Shown: positions 1 to 7,681, counted from the first letter of the stretch. The stretch is 64,000 nucleotides of DNA from Candidatus Borrarchaeum weybense (GCA_019057385.1 JAHQJS010000005.1:378799-442798), one strand, 5' to 3'. Notes: generated from the sequence alone by a model not told the origin. Made by a program: numbers and translations.

Positions 1-523
1 GAAACTAAATTCGAATATGATCCTTTAGGGATGATGTTTTCGTGAGATATGTGCAAAAAAGGGCAAATTGTTATACATAGCCTTTTTTTGTCGATAATAA
101 ATATGGAAACGATTCTTTCTTCATTTTTTTCAATTTAGCAGAGCAGAAATGAATGTTCGGGTGTTTTCAGAAATATTCTCTTTATGAATAAGTGGTTAAA
201 CGTCTGTTTTTCAGCAAAAATACCGTTTTTGTGAAATAGATATTTGTGAGTAATACTCACCATCTTTTTAGATGCTCTAAGATAGAAAAGAAATCGCAAG
301 AAAACAGAGTTAAAATATATATTGGGCGTTCTCCTTAGAGTTTTCATATTTTATAAAAAGCCATTTTCACTTACGTGAAATTTTTATTTCAGGCAATTCA
401 CTGAGACAGAACAAGAAAAATGAATAATATGGTGCTAAAAATAGCTGATATACTCTGGAAAAAGGATAATTAGAAAGAATGACTTTCTAATCATCTTGTA
501 ACTATTCTTATGAGACTAATTCA
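1..523. other. Intergenic, no convincing gene
   Basis: This AT-rich stretch at the window edge holds only short, low-complexity reading frames. A 70-codon frame on the minus strand (about 135-347) has no family resemblance, no ribosome-binding site and a composition expected from AT-rich noise. No RNA gene or clear repeat is visible. Confidence 0.5.
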
Positions 524-658
524 TTAAGGGAGTAGATTTCCTAACGCAGGTCCTAAGACTGGAACGGAAAATACTTGAAAGTATTCTAAGGCAAATACCA
601 CAGCTACTACTATTACAATTAACGCTATGATACCTCCAACGACTTTTCCTTTACCCAT
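524..658 (-). CDS. Small single-pass membrane protein
   Basis: Predicted 44-residue protein. The start is the ATG of MGKGKVVGG, because GGTGA lies upstream of it; a longer frame to about 721 adds a non-hydrophobic, poorly plausible N-terminus. Residues about 8-27 form one strongly hydrophobic helix rich in Ile and Val, after a short Lys-rich N-terminus, so an N-in single-pass topology is likely. The tail contains Pro and Gly. I do not recognise a family. It could be a small membrane regulator or a subunit of a larger complex, but no neighbour points to a partner. Confidence 0.45.
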   Translation of the reverse strand: MGKGKVVGGIIALIVIVVAVVFALEYFQVFSVPVLGPALGNLLP

Positions 659-1162
659 TTTTTCTTCACCAACCTTGATACTTAATCGAATTTTGCATGT
701 TTTGATTTTAGACAAAAGCAAACAGCACTACTTCCAATATTAGTATTCAATACTCCGATAAAAATTCTCTGCAAAAAAAATAAATATATATTTGCGAATA
801 TTTTAAGGGTAGTTGCAAAATATAGTACTTTACATTTTCACAGGATTAAATTTCTCAAAAAACAGTCATTCACTCTTCTTCTTTCTTAATAGACTTTAGA
901 TTTTGTAATCTCTGGATTCTACACATTTACAAAAAAATTGGAGGGGGATATACGTCCAATATTCCTAAAAGGATATCGAGAGGTATAATGCCCGAAAAAG
1001 AATGGCTTCGGATGTGTCTCCCCCATTGGTATATTTTCTTCCTTTTAGAATTTGCATCTTAGAAGTTTTTGTCCACAAAATCGTCAATCGAGTTCGTTAA
1101 GGAAGTTTATAAAAAAAAAATGGGTGGTGTAAGATTCTAAAAGCAACAAGGCTAACCGTTTA
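659..1162. other. Intergenic gap with one possible structured RNA
   Basis: About 500 nt without a protein gene. It is AT-rich except for a locally GC-richer island at about 938-1030 that can fold (listed separately). The remainder contains only A/T runs. Confidence 0.5.
938..1045 (+). ncRNA. Candidate structured RNA (three-stem fold)
   Basis: Seen directly: GGGGGA at 943-948 can pair with TCCCCC at 1019-1024 as a closing stem. Inside it, ATATTCCT (959-966) pairs with AGGATAT (970-976) with one bulged base and an AAA loop, and CCGAA (992-996) pairs with TTCGG (1007-1011). Together they make a plausible three-way junction in an otherwise AT-rich gap. On the plus strand it is followed by a T-rich stretch (about 1030-1045) that could serve as a terminator. 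No known RNA family is recognised and the strand is a guess. Confidence 0.25.
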
Positions 1163-1672
1163 CTATTTCTTGAACTTGTAGAGAAATTCGCAGTACTCAT
1201 CTCCCCACTCTGGGCATTTTGTTAACTTAAAGTCTATTTTAGGATTAACTGCCTTGAATCCTTCTTTCACAAATGTGGCACAAGGTTCGCCGCAAACTTT
1301 AAAGGCATCAAGAACATTATATTCTTTAGCCCTCTCCCAGAGCGCACATTTATATGTTCTCCTCACAGCTCTTTCTGGTGTTGACTCAACAATTTCAGAT
1401 GTGTATTCAGGACCGAGGGCAACTTTGCCAACGACAAGGGATAATCTAGCAGCCCCTGCTGCATCTTCTACTGGTATGTTGTATTTTTGCTGAATCATTG
1501 GATGAAGCGCCGCACCGCCTCCACCCCACATTCCATTTAAAATCTCTATGACTTTTTCTTTACCCAAGGCACCCACAAGTTGCGCCATTAAACCCATTGC
1601 TGATCCACTGAAAACATTAGTGGCGAATGCCCATTTATCTTCAACTGGGACTTTATCAGCTATCTCAGCCAT
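1163..1672 (-). CDS. ATC-hydrolase/V4R-like Cys-motif protein, subtype A
   Basis: 169 residues from the ATG of MAEIADKVP; the upstream in-frame ATG lies within the Shine-Dalgarno GAGGAGAGG and is rejected. The C-terminal half has the order seen in L-2-amino-thiazoline-4-carboxylate hydrolase-like proteins: a Cys before a Trp-Glu (KCALWERAKE), a central Cys pair region (VCGEPC), an NPK motif and a final GDEYCEF. The closest relative in the window is the 3297-3845 gene. ATC hydrolases open a thiazoline ring on the way to cysteine; that substrate is known only for a few bacterial members and is not implied here. The leader carries a 17-nt hairpin shared with three other genes and a large palindrome further upstream. 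Function unknown; a small-molecule binding or hydrolysis role is inference. Confidence 0.7.
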   Translation of the reverse strand: MAEIADKVPVEDKWAFATNVFSGSAMGLMAQLVGALGKEKVIEILNGMWGGGGAALHPMIQQKYNIPVEDAAGAARLSLVVGKVALGPEYTSEIVESTPERAVRRTYKCALWERAKEYNVLDAFKVCGEPCATFVKEGFKAVNPKIDFKLTKCPEWGDEYCEFLYKFKK

Positions 1673-1706
1673 TTTCCATCCTCTCCTCAATTTGGGTACT
1701 TATAGT

Positions 1707-1723
1707 GCGCCCCTCCTCGGCGC
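1707..1723 (-). promoter_or_regulatory. Conserved leader hairpin, copy 1
   Basis: On the minus strand the element reads GCGCCGAGGAGGGGCGC: stem GCGCC/GGCGC with an AGGAG-containing loop. It lies 34 nt before the start codon at 1672 and is followed by a purine-rich Shine-Dalgarno. The same 17-nt element, at 34-36 nt from the start, precedes the genes starting at 6697, 7332 and 12918. It may act as an RNA hairpin in the 5' UTR or as a palindromic DNA operator. Confidence 0.6.
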
Positions 1724-1735
1724 TTAGGGTGTAAA

Positions 1736-1784
1736 GAGTCACTTTAATGAGAGTCCTTCAAGTTCACTCTTTCAATAGTGACTC
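1736..1784. repeat. Inverted repeat GAGTCACT/AGTGACTC
   Basis: GAGTCACT at 1736-1743 and its exact reverse complement at 1777-1784 flank a 33-nt spacer upstream of the 1163-1672 gene and its leader hairpin. It would form a stem in the predicted 5' UTR or serve as a split protein-binding site. Confidence 0.4.
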
Positions 1785-1811
1785 CTGTTCATTTGACTGA
1801 ACTTACCCTAG

Positions 1812-1862
1812 GACTTGTCATATGACAATTAAAAAATTAAAATTGCCATTAAATGACAAGTC
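1812..1862. promoter_or_regulatory. Palindromic operator-like site and long hairpin
   Basis: A perfect 10-bp inverted repeat (1812-1821 with 1853-1862) encloses a second 8-bp stem. Within it TTGTCATATGACAA (1815-1828) is a perfect 14-bp palindrome, and a third half-site ATGACAA lies at 1853-1859. On the minus strand a TATA-like GCTATAAATATA sits just upstream (about 1868-1879), which places the predicted transcription start of the 1163-1672 gene inside this palindrome. This is the geometry expected of a repressor site overlapping an archaeal promoter; no regulator is identified. Confidence 0.45.
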
Positions 1863-2023
1863 AAAAATATATTTATAGCAAGTTCTATATATAGTTTTTG
1901 CAAATTAATACTTTACAAATATCTAGTTTATGCTACATATAAGTAACGGCGTGAAAGACTTTCATAACTACAAGGAAAATCGAAATTGTCTCCCTCCATC
2001 ACCCCCTAAAATAGGATTTATTT

Positions 2024-3004
2024 TCATTCTTCTAATTTTACGACGCATTCACAATAGGGATCTCCAGCACACATACAAGTAATCATTTCCCATGTAGCGT
2101 TTGGATTTATGGTACTACCAATGACATGATCGAAGCGATTGCACCAATCACTGATATCCTTATATTCTGTTTGAAACGGACACTTAATAATTCTCCATCT
2201 GTTGATTGTTTTCGATCGCTCAAGTATATTGGTATCCTGACCTGCGAGTTCATGCCAGATGTCCCAGCACTTCCCAATTGTTTCGCAATCATTGCCTTCT
2301 AGTTTGAAGATGGTTCGAATTGTATTGGCAATATTCTTGATTCTATCACCCATTTCGTTGAACGTTTCATACATTCTAATTGCTTCTAACGCACCATATT
2401 TCTCGCGTAGCGCATATAACCAACTTTTATGGTTAGATGTCCAACCTTTCATAGCAAAATTGTATTTTAGTTCCCATGGTATCTTCATTTTCTTAACCGT
2501 AGTCTTCACAGTTACCTCATTCGATGTTTTCTCTTGTAACCTCCAAACGTATTCGCAATAGGGATCTCCGGCACACATTCCTTTAGGGCGTTCGAGGATA
2601 ACCTTTGAATTAACAATCTTTCCCATAATATCGAAGAAGGATAAGGACCAGTCGCTGATATCTTCGTATCCTGTTTCAAGTGGACACTTGGTGACCTTTC
2701 TTCTATTGATTATTTTGGATCGCTTAAGCAAACCAGCTTCAGTCCCAGTTAGCTCATCCCAGATGTCAAGTATTTCTCCAATCGTTTCGCAATCGTTGCC
2801 TTTAAGGTTGAAGATGGTTAGAATAGCATTTGCAAAATTCTTTACTCTTTCATCAATTTTTTGAGCCCTCTCAAAAAGATCAAGAGCTGCTGCTGGACCA
2901 TATTTCTTCCGGTTAGCATATAAGTATCCTCGATGGCTGGATGCCCAACCTCTCATTGCCCAGTCATGTTTTAGTTCCCAGGGTATCGCTAGTTTCTTAG
3001 CCAA
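2024..3004 (-). CDS. Two-domain fusion of the Cys-motif family, subtype B
   Basis: 326 residues made of two tandem copies of one domain (about 1-160 and 174-326) joined by a Thr/Val/Lys linker. Each copy has IPWELK at its start, a KCP Cys motif, DISDW, and a terminal MCAGDPYCE motif with two Cys. The start is TTG (GAGAGTTTGGCTAAG), the same TTG-GCT-AAG context as the 6697 and 14750 paralogues. It is homologous to the single-domain genes at 6194, 6826, 14203, 14741 and 15329. The C-terminal copy has CECV rather than CEYV. The fusion suggests the domain works as a dimer or pseudo-dimer (inference). The family resembles ATC hydrolase/V4R-type domains; activity unknown. Confidence 0.7.
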   Translation of the reverse strand: MAKKLAIPWELKHDWAMRGWASSHRGYLYANRKKYGPAAALDLFERAQKIDERVKNFANAILTIFNLKGNDCETIGEILDIWDELTGTEAGLLKRSKIINRRKVTKCPLETGYEDISDWSLSFFDIMGKIVNSKVILERPKGMCAGDPYCEYVWRLQEKTSNEVTVKTTVKKMKIPWELKYNFAMKGWTSNHKSWLYALREKYGALEAIRMYETFNEMGDRIKNIANTIRTIFKLEGNDCETIGKCWDIWHELAGQDTNILERSKTINRWRIIKCPFQTEYKDISDWCNRFDHVIGSTINPNATWEMITCMCAGDPYCECVVKLEE

Positions 3005-3296
3005 ACTCTCACACGCTCCCCAAAGCAGATTTCATTTTAAGAACTTCACTCAAGGCTTAAATAATGATGAACTCAAAAAATACGTTTATTATACAGAGTT
3101 CTCCCCAATTCCTCGTTACAATAACGCACTTCAGGTCACAGGATTTCATATGAATTATTCTTTTGATAAAAATATGTATGTGTCATTCGTACATTTATAT
3201 TTTAAGATTTGTATTATTTTATGATTTAAAAAAAGTCAACGATAAGTCTACTTCAATGAGTAAATAAAGGGAATACGAAACGGAATTTCAAAAAAT

Positions 3297-3845
3297 TTAG
3301 ACTTCCTTAAACTCAATGATTGCTTCGCAGTATGGGTCTCCCCATGTCAATGTCTTCACGAGCTTATAAGTTAACTTAGGATTAACTGCCCTTAGTCCCT
3401 CTTCGCACCATGCTTGATGCCCTGCAGGACAAACCCAAAGTTCTGGATCTATATGACGCTCATTATATCTTTCCGACCATGGACACTTTGTCCTTCTTAG
3501 TACAGCTCTTTTTGGGTTTGCCTCGACTAGTTCAAACTTGTACTCGGGTCCACCCATTAAGGTTACAGCAACGATGAGCAATTTAACCGCACCTATAGCA
3601 TCATCAGCAGGTATGTTGAATCTTTCCTTAACCATTGGAAAAACTCTCTGTGCTCCTCTACCCATTATCTTTGCTTGAATCTCATTATATTTTTCATAAC
3701 CCATAACAGGCGAGATGATACCTTCCCCTTCTCCCAAAAGAGGTGCTGTAGTTTTCGATCCTCTCAACATTGTGAATCCAGTAAGAGTTTTTGCCGTTAT
3801 TTCCCAACATTTCTGAGTCGGGATCTTCTTCAGTAGTTCTGCCAT
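3297..3845 (-). CDS. ATC-hydrolase/V4R-like Cys-motif protein, subtype A
   Basis: 182 residues starting MAELLKKIP, close to the subtype A protein at 1163-1672 (MAEIADKVP). It shares the TKCPW Cys motif, a central VCPAGHQAWC segment, AVNPK and the terminal WGDPYCE. It lacks the shared leader hairpin; a minus-strand TATA-like TTATATATTT lies near 3890-3900. Compared with 1163 it carries about 13 extra residues around 38-52. The three-Cys pattern is compatible with metal binding, as proposed for V4R domains, but this is not shown here. Confidence 0.68.
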   Translation of the reverse strand: MAELLKKIPTQKCWEITAKTLTGFTMLRGSKTTAPLLGEGEGIISPVMGYEKYNEIQAKIMGRGAQRVFPMVKERFNIPADDAIGAVKLLIVAVTLMGGPEYKFELVEANPKRAVLRRTKCPWSERYNERHIDPELWVCPAGHQAWCEEGLRAVNPKLTYKLVKTLTWGDPYCEAIIEFKEV

Positions 3846-4125
3846 CCCCTATCACTTTTTTAGAAACTATGATTTGTTATATATTCTGATATCAAATATA
3901 TAATGTCTCTTCTATTCACTCTATTGGCACGGCCTAAAGAAAAATGCCATGTCGAATAGGTTGTTATATAAATGTGGAGGTTCTAGGCTCACTGAGGCAA
4001 TAGAAATCGAAACCAAATACGGCTAGAACAACTTAACCAAAAATTTAAAAATTCTAACAAAATGGATACTCTTAAATCTTGCTTGTACCTCAATGCAAAG
4101 ATGTGTACAAAAAATACTAAAAAAT

Positions 4126-4300
4126 GGGCCCGTGGCTCAATCTTCGTAACATTCTATGTGTACGAAGAGGCGAAGCTTGGTTAGAGCGCACGGCTGATAA
4201 CCGTGAGATCATGTCCCCATAATGCGGGATGTTAGCGGATGTCGTGGGTTCGAATGATAGAAGTCCGGTGCTTCATCCGAAATTCCCACCGGGCCCACCA
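4126..4300 (+). tRNA. tRNA-Ile(GAU) with three non-canonical introns
   Basis: The acceptor stem is perfect (4126-4132 with 4290-4296) and CCA is encoded (4298-4300). The anticodon GAT lies at 4196-4198 in an uninterrupted CTGATAA loop with a CACGG/CCGTG stem. A normal 78-nt cloverleaf appears only after removing three inserts: 4140-4174 (35 nt, D-loop), 4208-4240 (33 nt, variable region) and 4256-4284 (29 nt, T-loop). Each insert has an internal stem: TCTTCGTA/TACGAAGA, TCCC/GGGA and GAAG/CTTC. These fit short bulge-helix-bulge introns cut by the archaeal splicing endonuclease. Boundaries are uncertain by 1-2 nt. The usual 37/38 intron site is empty. Confidence 0.88.
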
Positions 4301-4329
4301 CTTATTTTCAAGAGATTTATGATTATTAT

Positions 4330-4854
4330 CTATTTTCCTTTCATCTTAAAAAAAAGCCAATTCACATCTCTTTTTTCGCCTTTTCTTGGCTTCAGTTTGA
4401 TAAGAACATATCCACCTCTAAGCTTGTCTCCACTAATATTAACTTCTATCTTTGTATCAGTTTTTTTAATTAACTTAAAACTCCCCCTATCCCATATCTC
4501 AACGCTACCCGCTCCATATTCGCCTTCGGGGATGATTCCACTAAAAGTCGCATACTCTATTGGATGATCCTCAGTTTGAACAGCGAGTCGTTTAACCCCT
4601 GTGTTCAGAGGTGGTTCTTTTGGGATTGCCCAGCTTTTTAATACACCGTCAAATTCCAAACGGAAATCGTAATGTAAATGGCTTGCATCATGCTTTTGAA
4701 TTACATAAATTGGCTCATCGTTTTCCCTTTTTTCAACAGGTTTAGGCGGTGGCTCTGAAGTCTTCTTAAAATCTCTTTTCTCTAGATATTTATCCAATGG
4801 TTTGGTGGTCTTTTTTTTGAACCCTTCTTCTTCTAGATATTTATCCAGTGTCAT
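4330..4854 (-). CDS. Stand-alone LigD-type 3'-phosphoesterase
   Basis: 174 residues. The core matches the phosphoesterase domain of bacterial NHEJ ligase Lig[16 protein letters not shown] with the His/Asp metal ligands, then [14 protein letters not shown] and [14 protein letters not shown]. Such domains remove 3'-phosphates and 3'-ribonucleotides from DNA ends; stand-alone archaeal forms are known. The N-terminus repeats [12 protein letters not shown] / [12 protein letters not shown], an unusual charged duplication before the catalytic domain. The gene lies 37 nt downstream of endonuclease III on the same strand, so co-transcription and joint 3'-end processing after base excision are plausible (inference). 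Confidence 0.88.
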   Translation of the reverse strand: MTLDKYLEEEGFKKKTTKPLDKYLEKRDFKKTSEPPPKPVEKRENDEPIYVIQKHDASHLHYDFRLEFDGVLKSWAIPKEPPLNTGVKRLAVQTEDHPIEYATFSGIIPEGEYGAGSVEIWDRGSFKLIKKTDTKIEVNISGDKLRGGYVLIKLKPRKGEKRDVNWLFFKMKGK

Positions 4855-4891
4855 TCCTATCCCCTAATCCCTGCAAGTACGTCCCTATAAA

Positions 4892-5533
4892 CTAAATATT
4901 TGCGGAGGGACATAGTTCTCGCACAACACACTTATTATGTTCTGGCTTTTTTGCATGACAAATCTTTCTCCCGTGATCTATAATCATATATGTAAATTGA
5001 AACCACTCTTTTTTTGGAATAATTGCCATTAAATCTTGCTCTATCTTGTCGGGGTTTTTGTTTTTCGTCAGCCCCAACCTTTGCGAAAGTCTCTTTACAT
5101 GTGTATCGACTGCAATCCCTTCAATTTTTCCAAAAGCATTTGAAATCACTATATTAGCAGTTTTCCGAGCCACACCTGGTAAAGATATTAGCCCCTCCAT
5201 AGTATCAGGAACGTTTCCATCAAACTTTTCTATTATGAGTTTACATGCCTCTTGAAGATATTTTGCCTTATTGCGATAGAATCCGGTCGGACGTATATCG
5301 TTTTCAAGCTCGGTTCGATCCGCCTCAGCATAATCACGTGCTGTTTTATATTTTTTAAATAAATCTTTTGTAACTTCATTCACTTTAACATCTGTAGCTT
5401 GGGTGGAGAGAATCGTTGCGATTAACATTTCTAGAGGATTTGAGAAGTTTAGAGCGACAGTTGGCTTGGGATATTCTTTCTTCAATAATTTTAGGATTTC
5501 CTTAATCCTTTCGTTCTCATCCATGTCCTTCAT
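4892..5533 (-). CDS. nth: Endonuclease III (DNA glycosylase/AP lyase)
   Basis: 213 residues from the ATG six nt after GAGGAG. It excises oxidised pyrimidines and cleaves the AP site. The helix-hairpin-helix LPGVARKTANIV supplies the Lys nucleophile (about K124) and VDTHVKRL the catalytic Asp (about D143). The C-terminal iron-sulfur loop is atypical: the expected C-x6-C-x2-C-x5-C reads C192-x6-His199-x2-C202-x5-C208, and the DNA codon is CAT, so one cluster ligand is His. It lies upstream of the phosphoesterase gene in a likely two-gene repair operon. Confidence 0.92.
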   Translation of the reverse strand: MKDMDENERIKEILKLLKKEYPKPTVALNFSNPLEMLIATILSTQATDVKVNEVTKDLFKKYKTARDYAEADRTELENDIRPTGFYRNKAKYLQEACKLIIEKFDGNVPDTMEGLISLPGVARKTANIVISNAFGKIEGIAVDTHVKRLSQRLGLTKNKNPDKIEQDLMAIIPKKEWFQFTYMIIDHGRKICHAKKPEHNKCVVRELCPSANI

Positions 5534-5685
5534 CTTCATCTCCTCTTTAAATATGAAGTAAAAACAACTATTTAGGTCGGATTATATCAGCTAAATAGGA
5601 TAAAATCATTGTGTAATGTATATAGAGAGTACTATTGTATAAGCCAAAAATAATGATGTGAATAAAATATTTTTGAAAAAAATTG

Positions 5686-5838
5686 CTATTTTTTGTGTTT
5701 TTCCTCGAAAGTATCTGCACAACTTGCACAGCAAAATACGTATTCTTCTCCATCGATTACTCTCTTTTCATTAGCAAACACGCACTTTTCATCATCCATC
5801 TCGACTCCACAATCTCCGCATCGAATAAATTTCACCAT
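5686..5838 (-). CDS. Small TRASH/YHS-like zinc protein
   Basis: A 50-residue protein beginning MVKFIRCGDCG and containing CGDC near the N-terminus and FCCASCADTFEEKH near the C-terminus. The spacing of the two Cys clusters and the trailing Phe are typical of TRASH/YHS-like metal-binding modules used in metal sensing or trafficking. A GGAGGC Shine-Dalgarno lies just upstream of the ATG (minus strand). It lies about 150 nt upstream of nth on the same strand. The family assignment is from the Cys pattern only. Confidence 0.6.
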   Translation of the reverse strand: MVKFIRCGDCGVEMDDEKCVFANEKRVIDGEEYVFCCASCADTFEEKHKK

Positions 5839-6080
5839 TAAAAAGCCTCCAATCTTCTTGATTCCTAGGTTTATTTATCGCTCTATACTGTTTTCGCATT
5901 TTTATTTGTAAAGTTATAGGCATAAAAAATTAAAACTCATCATTCAATAGCAGATTTGTTGCTTAATTAGCTCATCTTTTCAGCGATTGTTAGTCAAAGA
6001 ATATTTCAGTTTGCAATATTGAAAACAAATATTTGCAGTGTGCTGTATAGATTATTACAAAATTTAAAAGCATTGAAATT

Positions 6081-6160
6081 CTCTAGACTTGTGGACTGAC
6101 TTGCAGTAGGGTTTTCCCTATGTAGTTCCTTCGTGAGCTTGCAAGTAAGCTTAAGATTAC
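6081..6160 (-). pseudogene. Relic of a subtype A Cys-motif gene C-terminus
   Basis: Read on the minus strand, this stretch aligns along its length with the last 80-90 nt of the 3297-3845 gene, from the NPK motif to the CE motif, with scattered substitutions and small indels that destroy the frame. It lies immediately 3' of the intact 6194-6697 gene. It shows that a further subtype A copy once stood here. Confidence 0.55.
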
Positions 6161-6193
6161 ATATCTTGAGAAAAAATTTTCAAAGTGCAAGGT

Positions 6194-6697
6194 TTACTCT
6201 TCAATTTTGAATATATATTCACAATGGGGACCCCCAGCACACATTCCTTTTGGTCGTTCAACAATTGCCTTTGGATTGATAGTTTTGGCAACAATTTTAC
6301 ACCAGATTAAGCCCCAATCGCTGATATCTTTGAAAGCTGTTTGCCATGGACACTTCGTAATTCTTGTTCTATCAATTGTTTTAGATCGCTCAAGTATAGT
6401 ACCTTCCTTTCCCGTGAGCTCCCACCATAAGTTCCAAACCTTCCCTATCGTTTCAGCATCGTTTCCCTTGAGCTTGAAAATTTTTAGAAGTGTTTTTGTT
6501 AAATTCTTTATTCTGTCATCCATGGTGCAAAGTTTTTCGTAAAGTCTGAGCGCTGTATCCGCACCAAATTCCTCACGAATCACATAAAAGAATCCTTTAA
6601 GGCAGTTTGCATATCCTCTCATTGCAAAGTCATATTTGAATTCCCAAGGTAGCCCTCTCTTTGCCGTCGGATAAGAGGGGTCCTGTTTCTTAGCCAA
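6194..6697 (-). CDS. Cys-motif family protein, subtype B
   Basis: 167 residues from a TTG start (TTGGCTAAG) after AAGGAGAGG. Motifs in order: GLPWEFKYDFAMRGYA near the N-terminus, TKCPW (about 115), DISDW, NPK, ERPKGMCAGGPHCEYIFKIEE at the end. The Asp of the usual AGD triplet is Gly here. The gene lies downstream of 6826-7332 with 128 nt between; that gap carries copy 2 of the leader hairpin, so the hairpin can sit inside an operon. ATC-hydrolase/V4R-like; function unknown. Confidence 0.68.
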   Translation of the reverse strand: MAKKQDPSYPTAKRGLPWEFKYDFAMRGYANCLKGFFYVIREEFGADTALRLYEKLCTMDDRIKNLTKTLLKIFKLKGNDAETIGKVWNLWWELTGKEGTILERSKTIDRTRITKCPWQTAFKDISDWGLIWCKIVAKTINPKAIVERPKGMCAGGPHCEYIFKIEE

Positions 6698-6733
6698 ACT
6701 CCCATCCTCTCCTTAAGCTGGGTATTTAGTATG

Positions 6734-6750
6734 GCGCCCCTCCTTGGCGC
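6734..6750 (-). promoter_or_regulatory. Conserved leader hairpin, copy 2
   Basis: Minus-strand GCGCCAAGGAGGGGCGC with a perfect GCGCC/GGCGC stem, 36 nt before the TTG at 6697. Flanking bases (preceding CTAA, following ACTAAATACCC) also resemble copies 1 and 4. Confidence 0.6.
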
Positions 6751-6825
6751 TTAGAAGGAAGAACTCTAGAAGTTACGATTCATCTTGATAGGATCTCTTG
6801 AGAGTGTGCGTTTGAGATGCAAGCA

Positions 6826-7332
6826 TCACTCTTCTATTTTCCAAACAAATTCACAATGCGGATCCCCAGCACACATTAATTTAATTGGTTCAAAAGCAAC
6901 CTTAGGAGTTACGGTCTTACCAACAATAATATTGAAGCTGTTGCACCAACCGCTGAGATCCTTGGGCTCTGTTTTCCACGGGCATTTAGTATATTTAATT
7001 CTATTGACGGTTTCAGATCGCTCAAGTATAACACCCTCCTGTCCACAGACCTCACCCCAAACGTCAAACACCGCCCCTATTGTTTCGGCATCGTCTCCAT
7101 CTATCTTAAATATTTCTAGAATGGGTTTTACAAAACCTTCCTTTACTCTATCACTCATATTGTCAATCCTTTCTTTTATTCTGACAGCTGCGTCTGCACC
7201 GTATTCCTCACGGATAGCGTATAAGAATGCTCTGAGTATGTTTGCATATCCTCTTATTGCCCAGTCGTATTTGAATTCACACGGTAACCCTCTCTTGGGC
7301 ATCGGACAGGGGGTATCCCATTTCTTAACCAT
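6826..7332 (-). CDS. Cys-motif family protein, subtype B
   Basis: 168 residues starting ATG GTT AAG AAA after GGGAGAGGAGGAAG. It has GLPCEFKYDWAIRGYA, TKCPW, DLSGW, TPK in place of NPK, and a terminal LMCAGDPHCEFVWKIEE. An extra Cys replaces Trp in the WEF motif (PCEF). It is the first gene of a probable pair with 6194-6697. Upstream on the minus strand are hairpin copy 3, a palindrome and a TATA-like GATATATAG near 7499-7507, giving a predicted 5' UTR of roughly 145 nt. Function unknown. Confidence 0.68.
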   Translation of the reverse strand: MVKKWDTPCPMPKRGLPCEFKYDWAIRGYANILRAFLYAIREEYGADAAVRIKERIDNMSDRVKEGFVKPILEIFKIDGDDAETIGAVFDVWGEVCGQEGVILERSETVNRIKYTKCPWKTEPKDLSGWCNSFNIIVGKTVTPKVAFEPIKLMCAGDPHCEFVWKIEE

Positions 7333-7368
7333 ACTTCCTCCTCTCCCTTAATTTGAGTGTTGGCTATA

Positions 7369-7385
7369 GCGTTTCTCCTCGGCAC
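7369..7385 (-). promoter_or_regulatory. Conserved leader hairpin, copy 3 (diverged)
   Basis: Minus-strand GTGCCGAGGAGAAACGC, 36 nt before the ATG at 7332. The loop AGGAG is kept, but the 3' arm has changed (AAACGC for GGGCGC), so the stem is weak. If the element acts as a hairpin this copy should be impaired. Confidence 0.5.
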
Positions 7386-7463
7386 ATAAAAGGAAAAATT
7401 CTAGACGCATCTAACTGAACTAGAACTCTCCTTAATCTCTCTCATGATTGCGATACTCTAGTT

Positions 7464-7491
7464 CTTAGGTATTATAGATACCTATTCTAAG
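7464..7491. promoter_or_regulatory. Palindrome at the predicted promoter of 6826-7332
   Basis: AGGTAT/ATACCT around a 5-nt loop (7467-7483), with an outer CTT/AAG extension. A minus-strand TATA-like sequence lies about 8-17 nt upstream, so the palindrome spans the expected transcription start. The arrangement of TATA, palindrome and leader hairpin is the same as for the 1163 and 12918 genes, although the palindrome sequences differ. The rest of the 7386-7681 gap holds nothing else that I can identify. Confidence 0.35.
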
Positions 7492-7681
7492 ACGAATCTA
7501 TATATCTTCAATTCTTTCTTTTATACGTTTCATCTTGTCGTTGCTATTTTCTGAAATTTAACTAAAATTATCTCCCCCACAATCCACACTGATATTTGCA
7601 AATCATTCACAATCAGATATTAGAGTGAACTACTCCGCCCTTTCGGAAGGAGTCTTCTCGCCGATATTAGAATAAATCCAA

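Noticed and set aside
135..347. 70-codon minus-strand reading frame near the window start
   Set aside because: Composition is that of AT-rich noise, no ribosome site, no family resemblance.
5568..5753. 61-codon minus-strand frame near the small zinc protein
   Set aside because: It overlaps the 5686-5838 gene in another frame; the latter has the Cys motifs and ribosome site.
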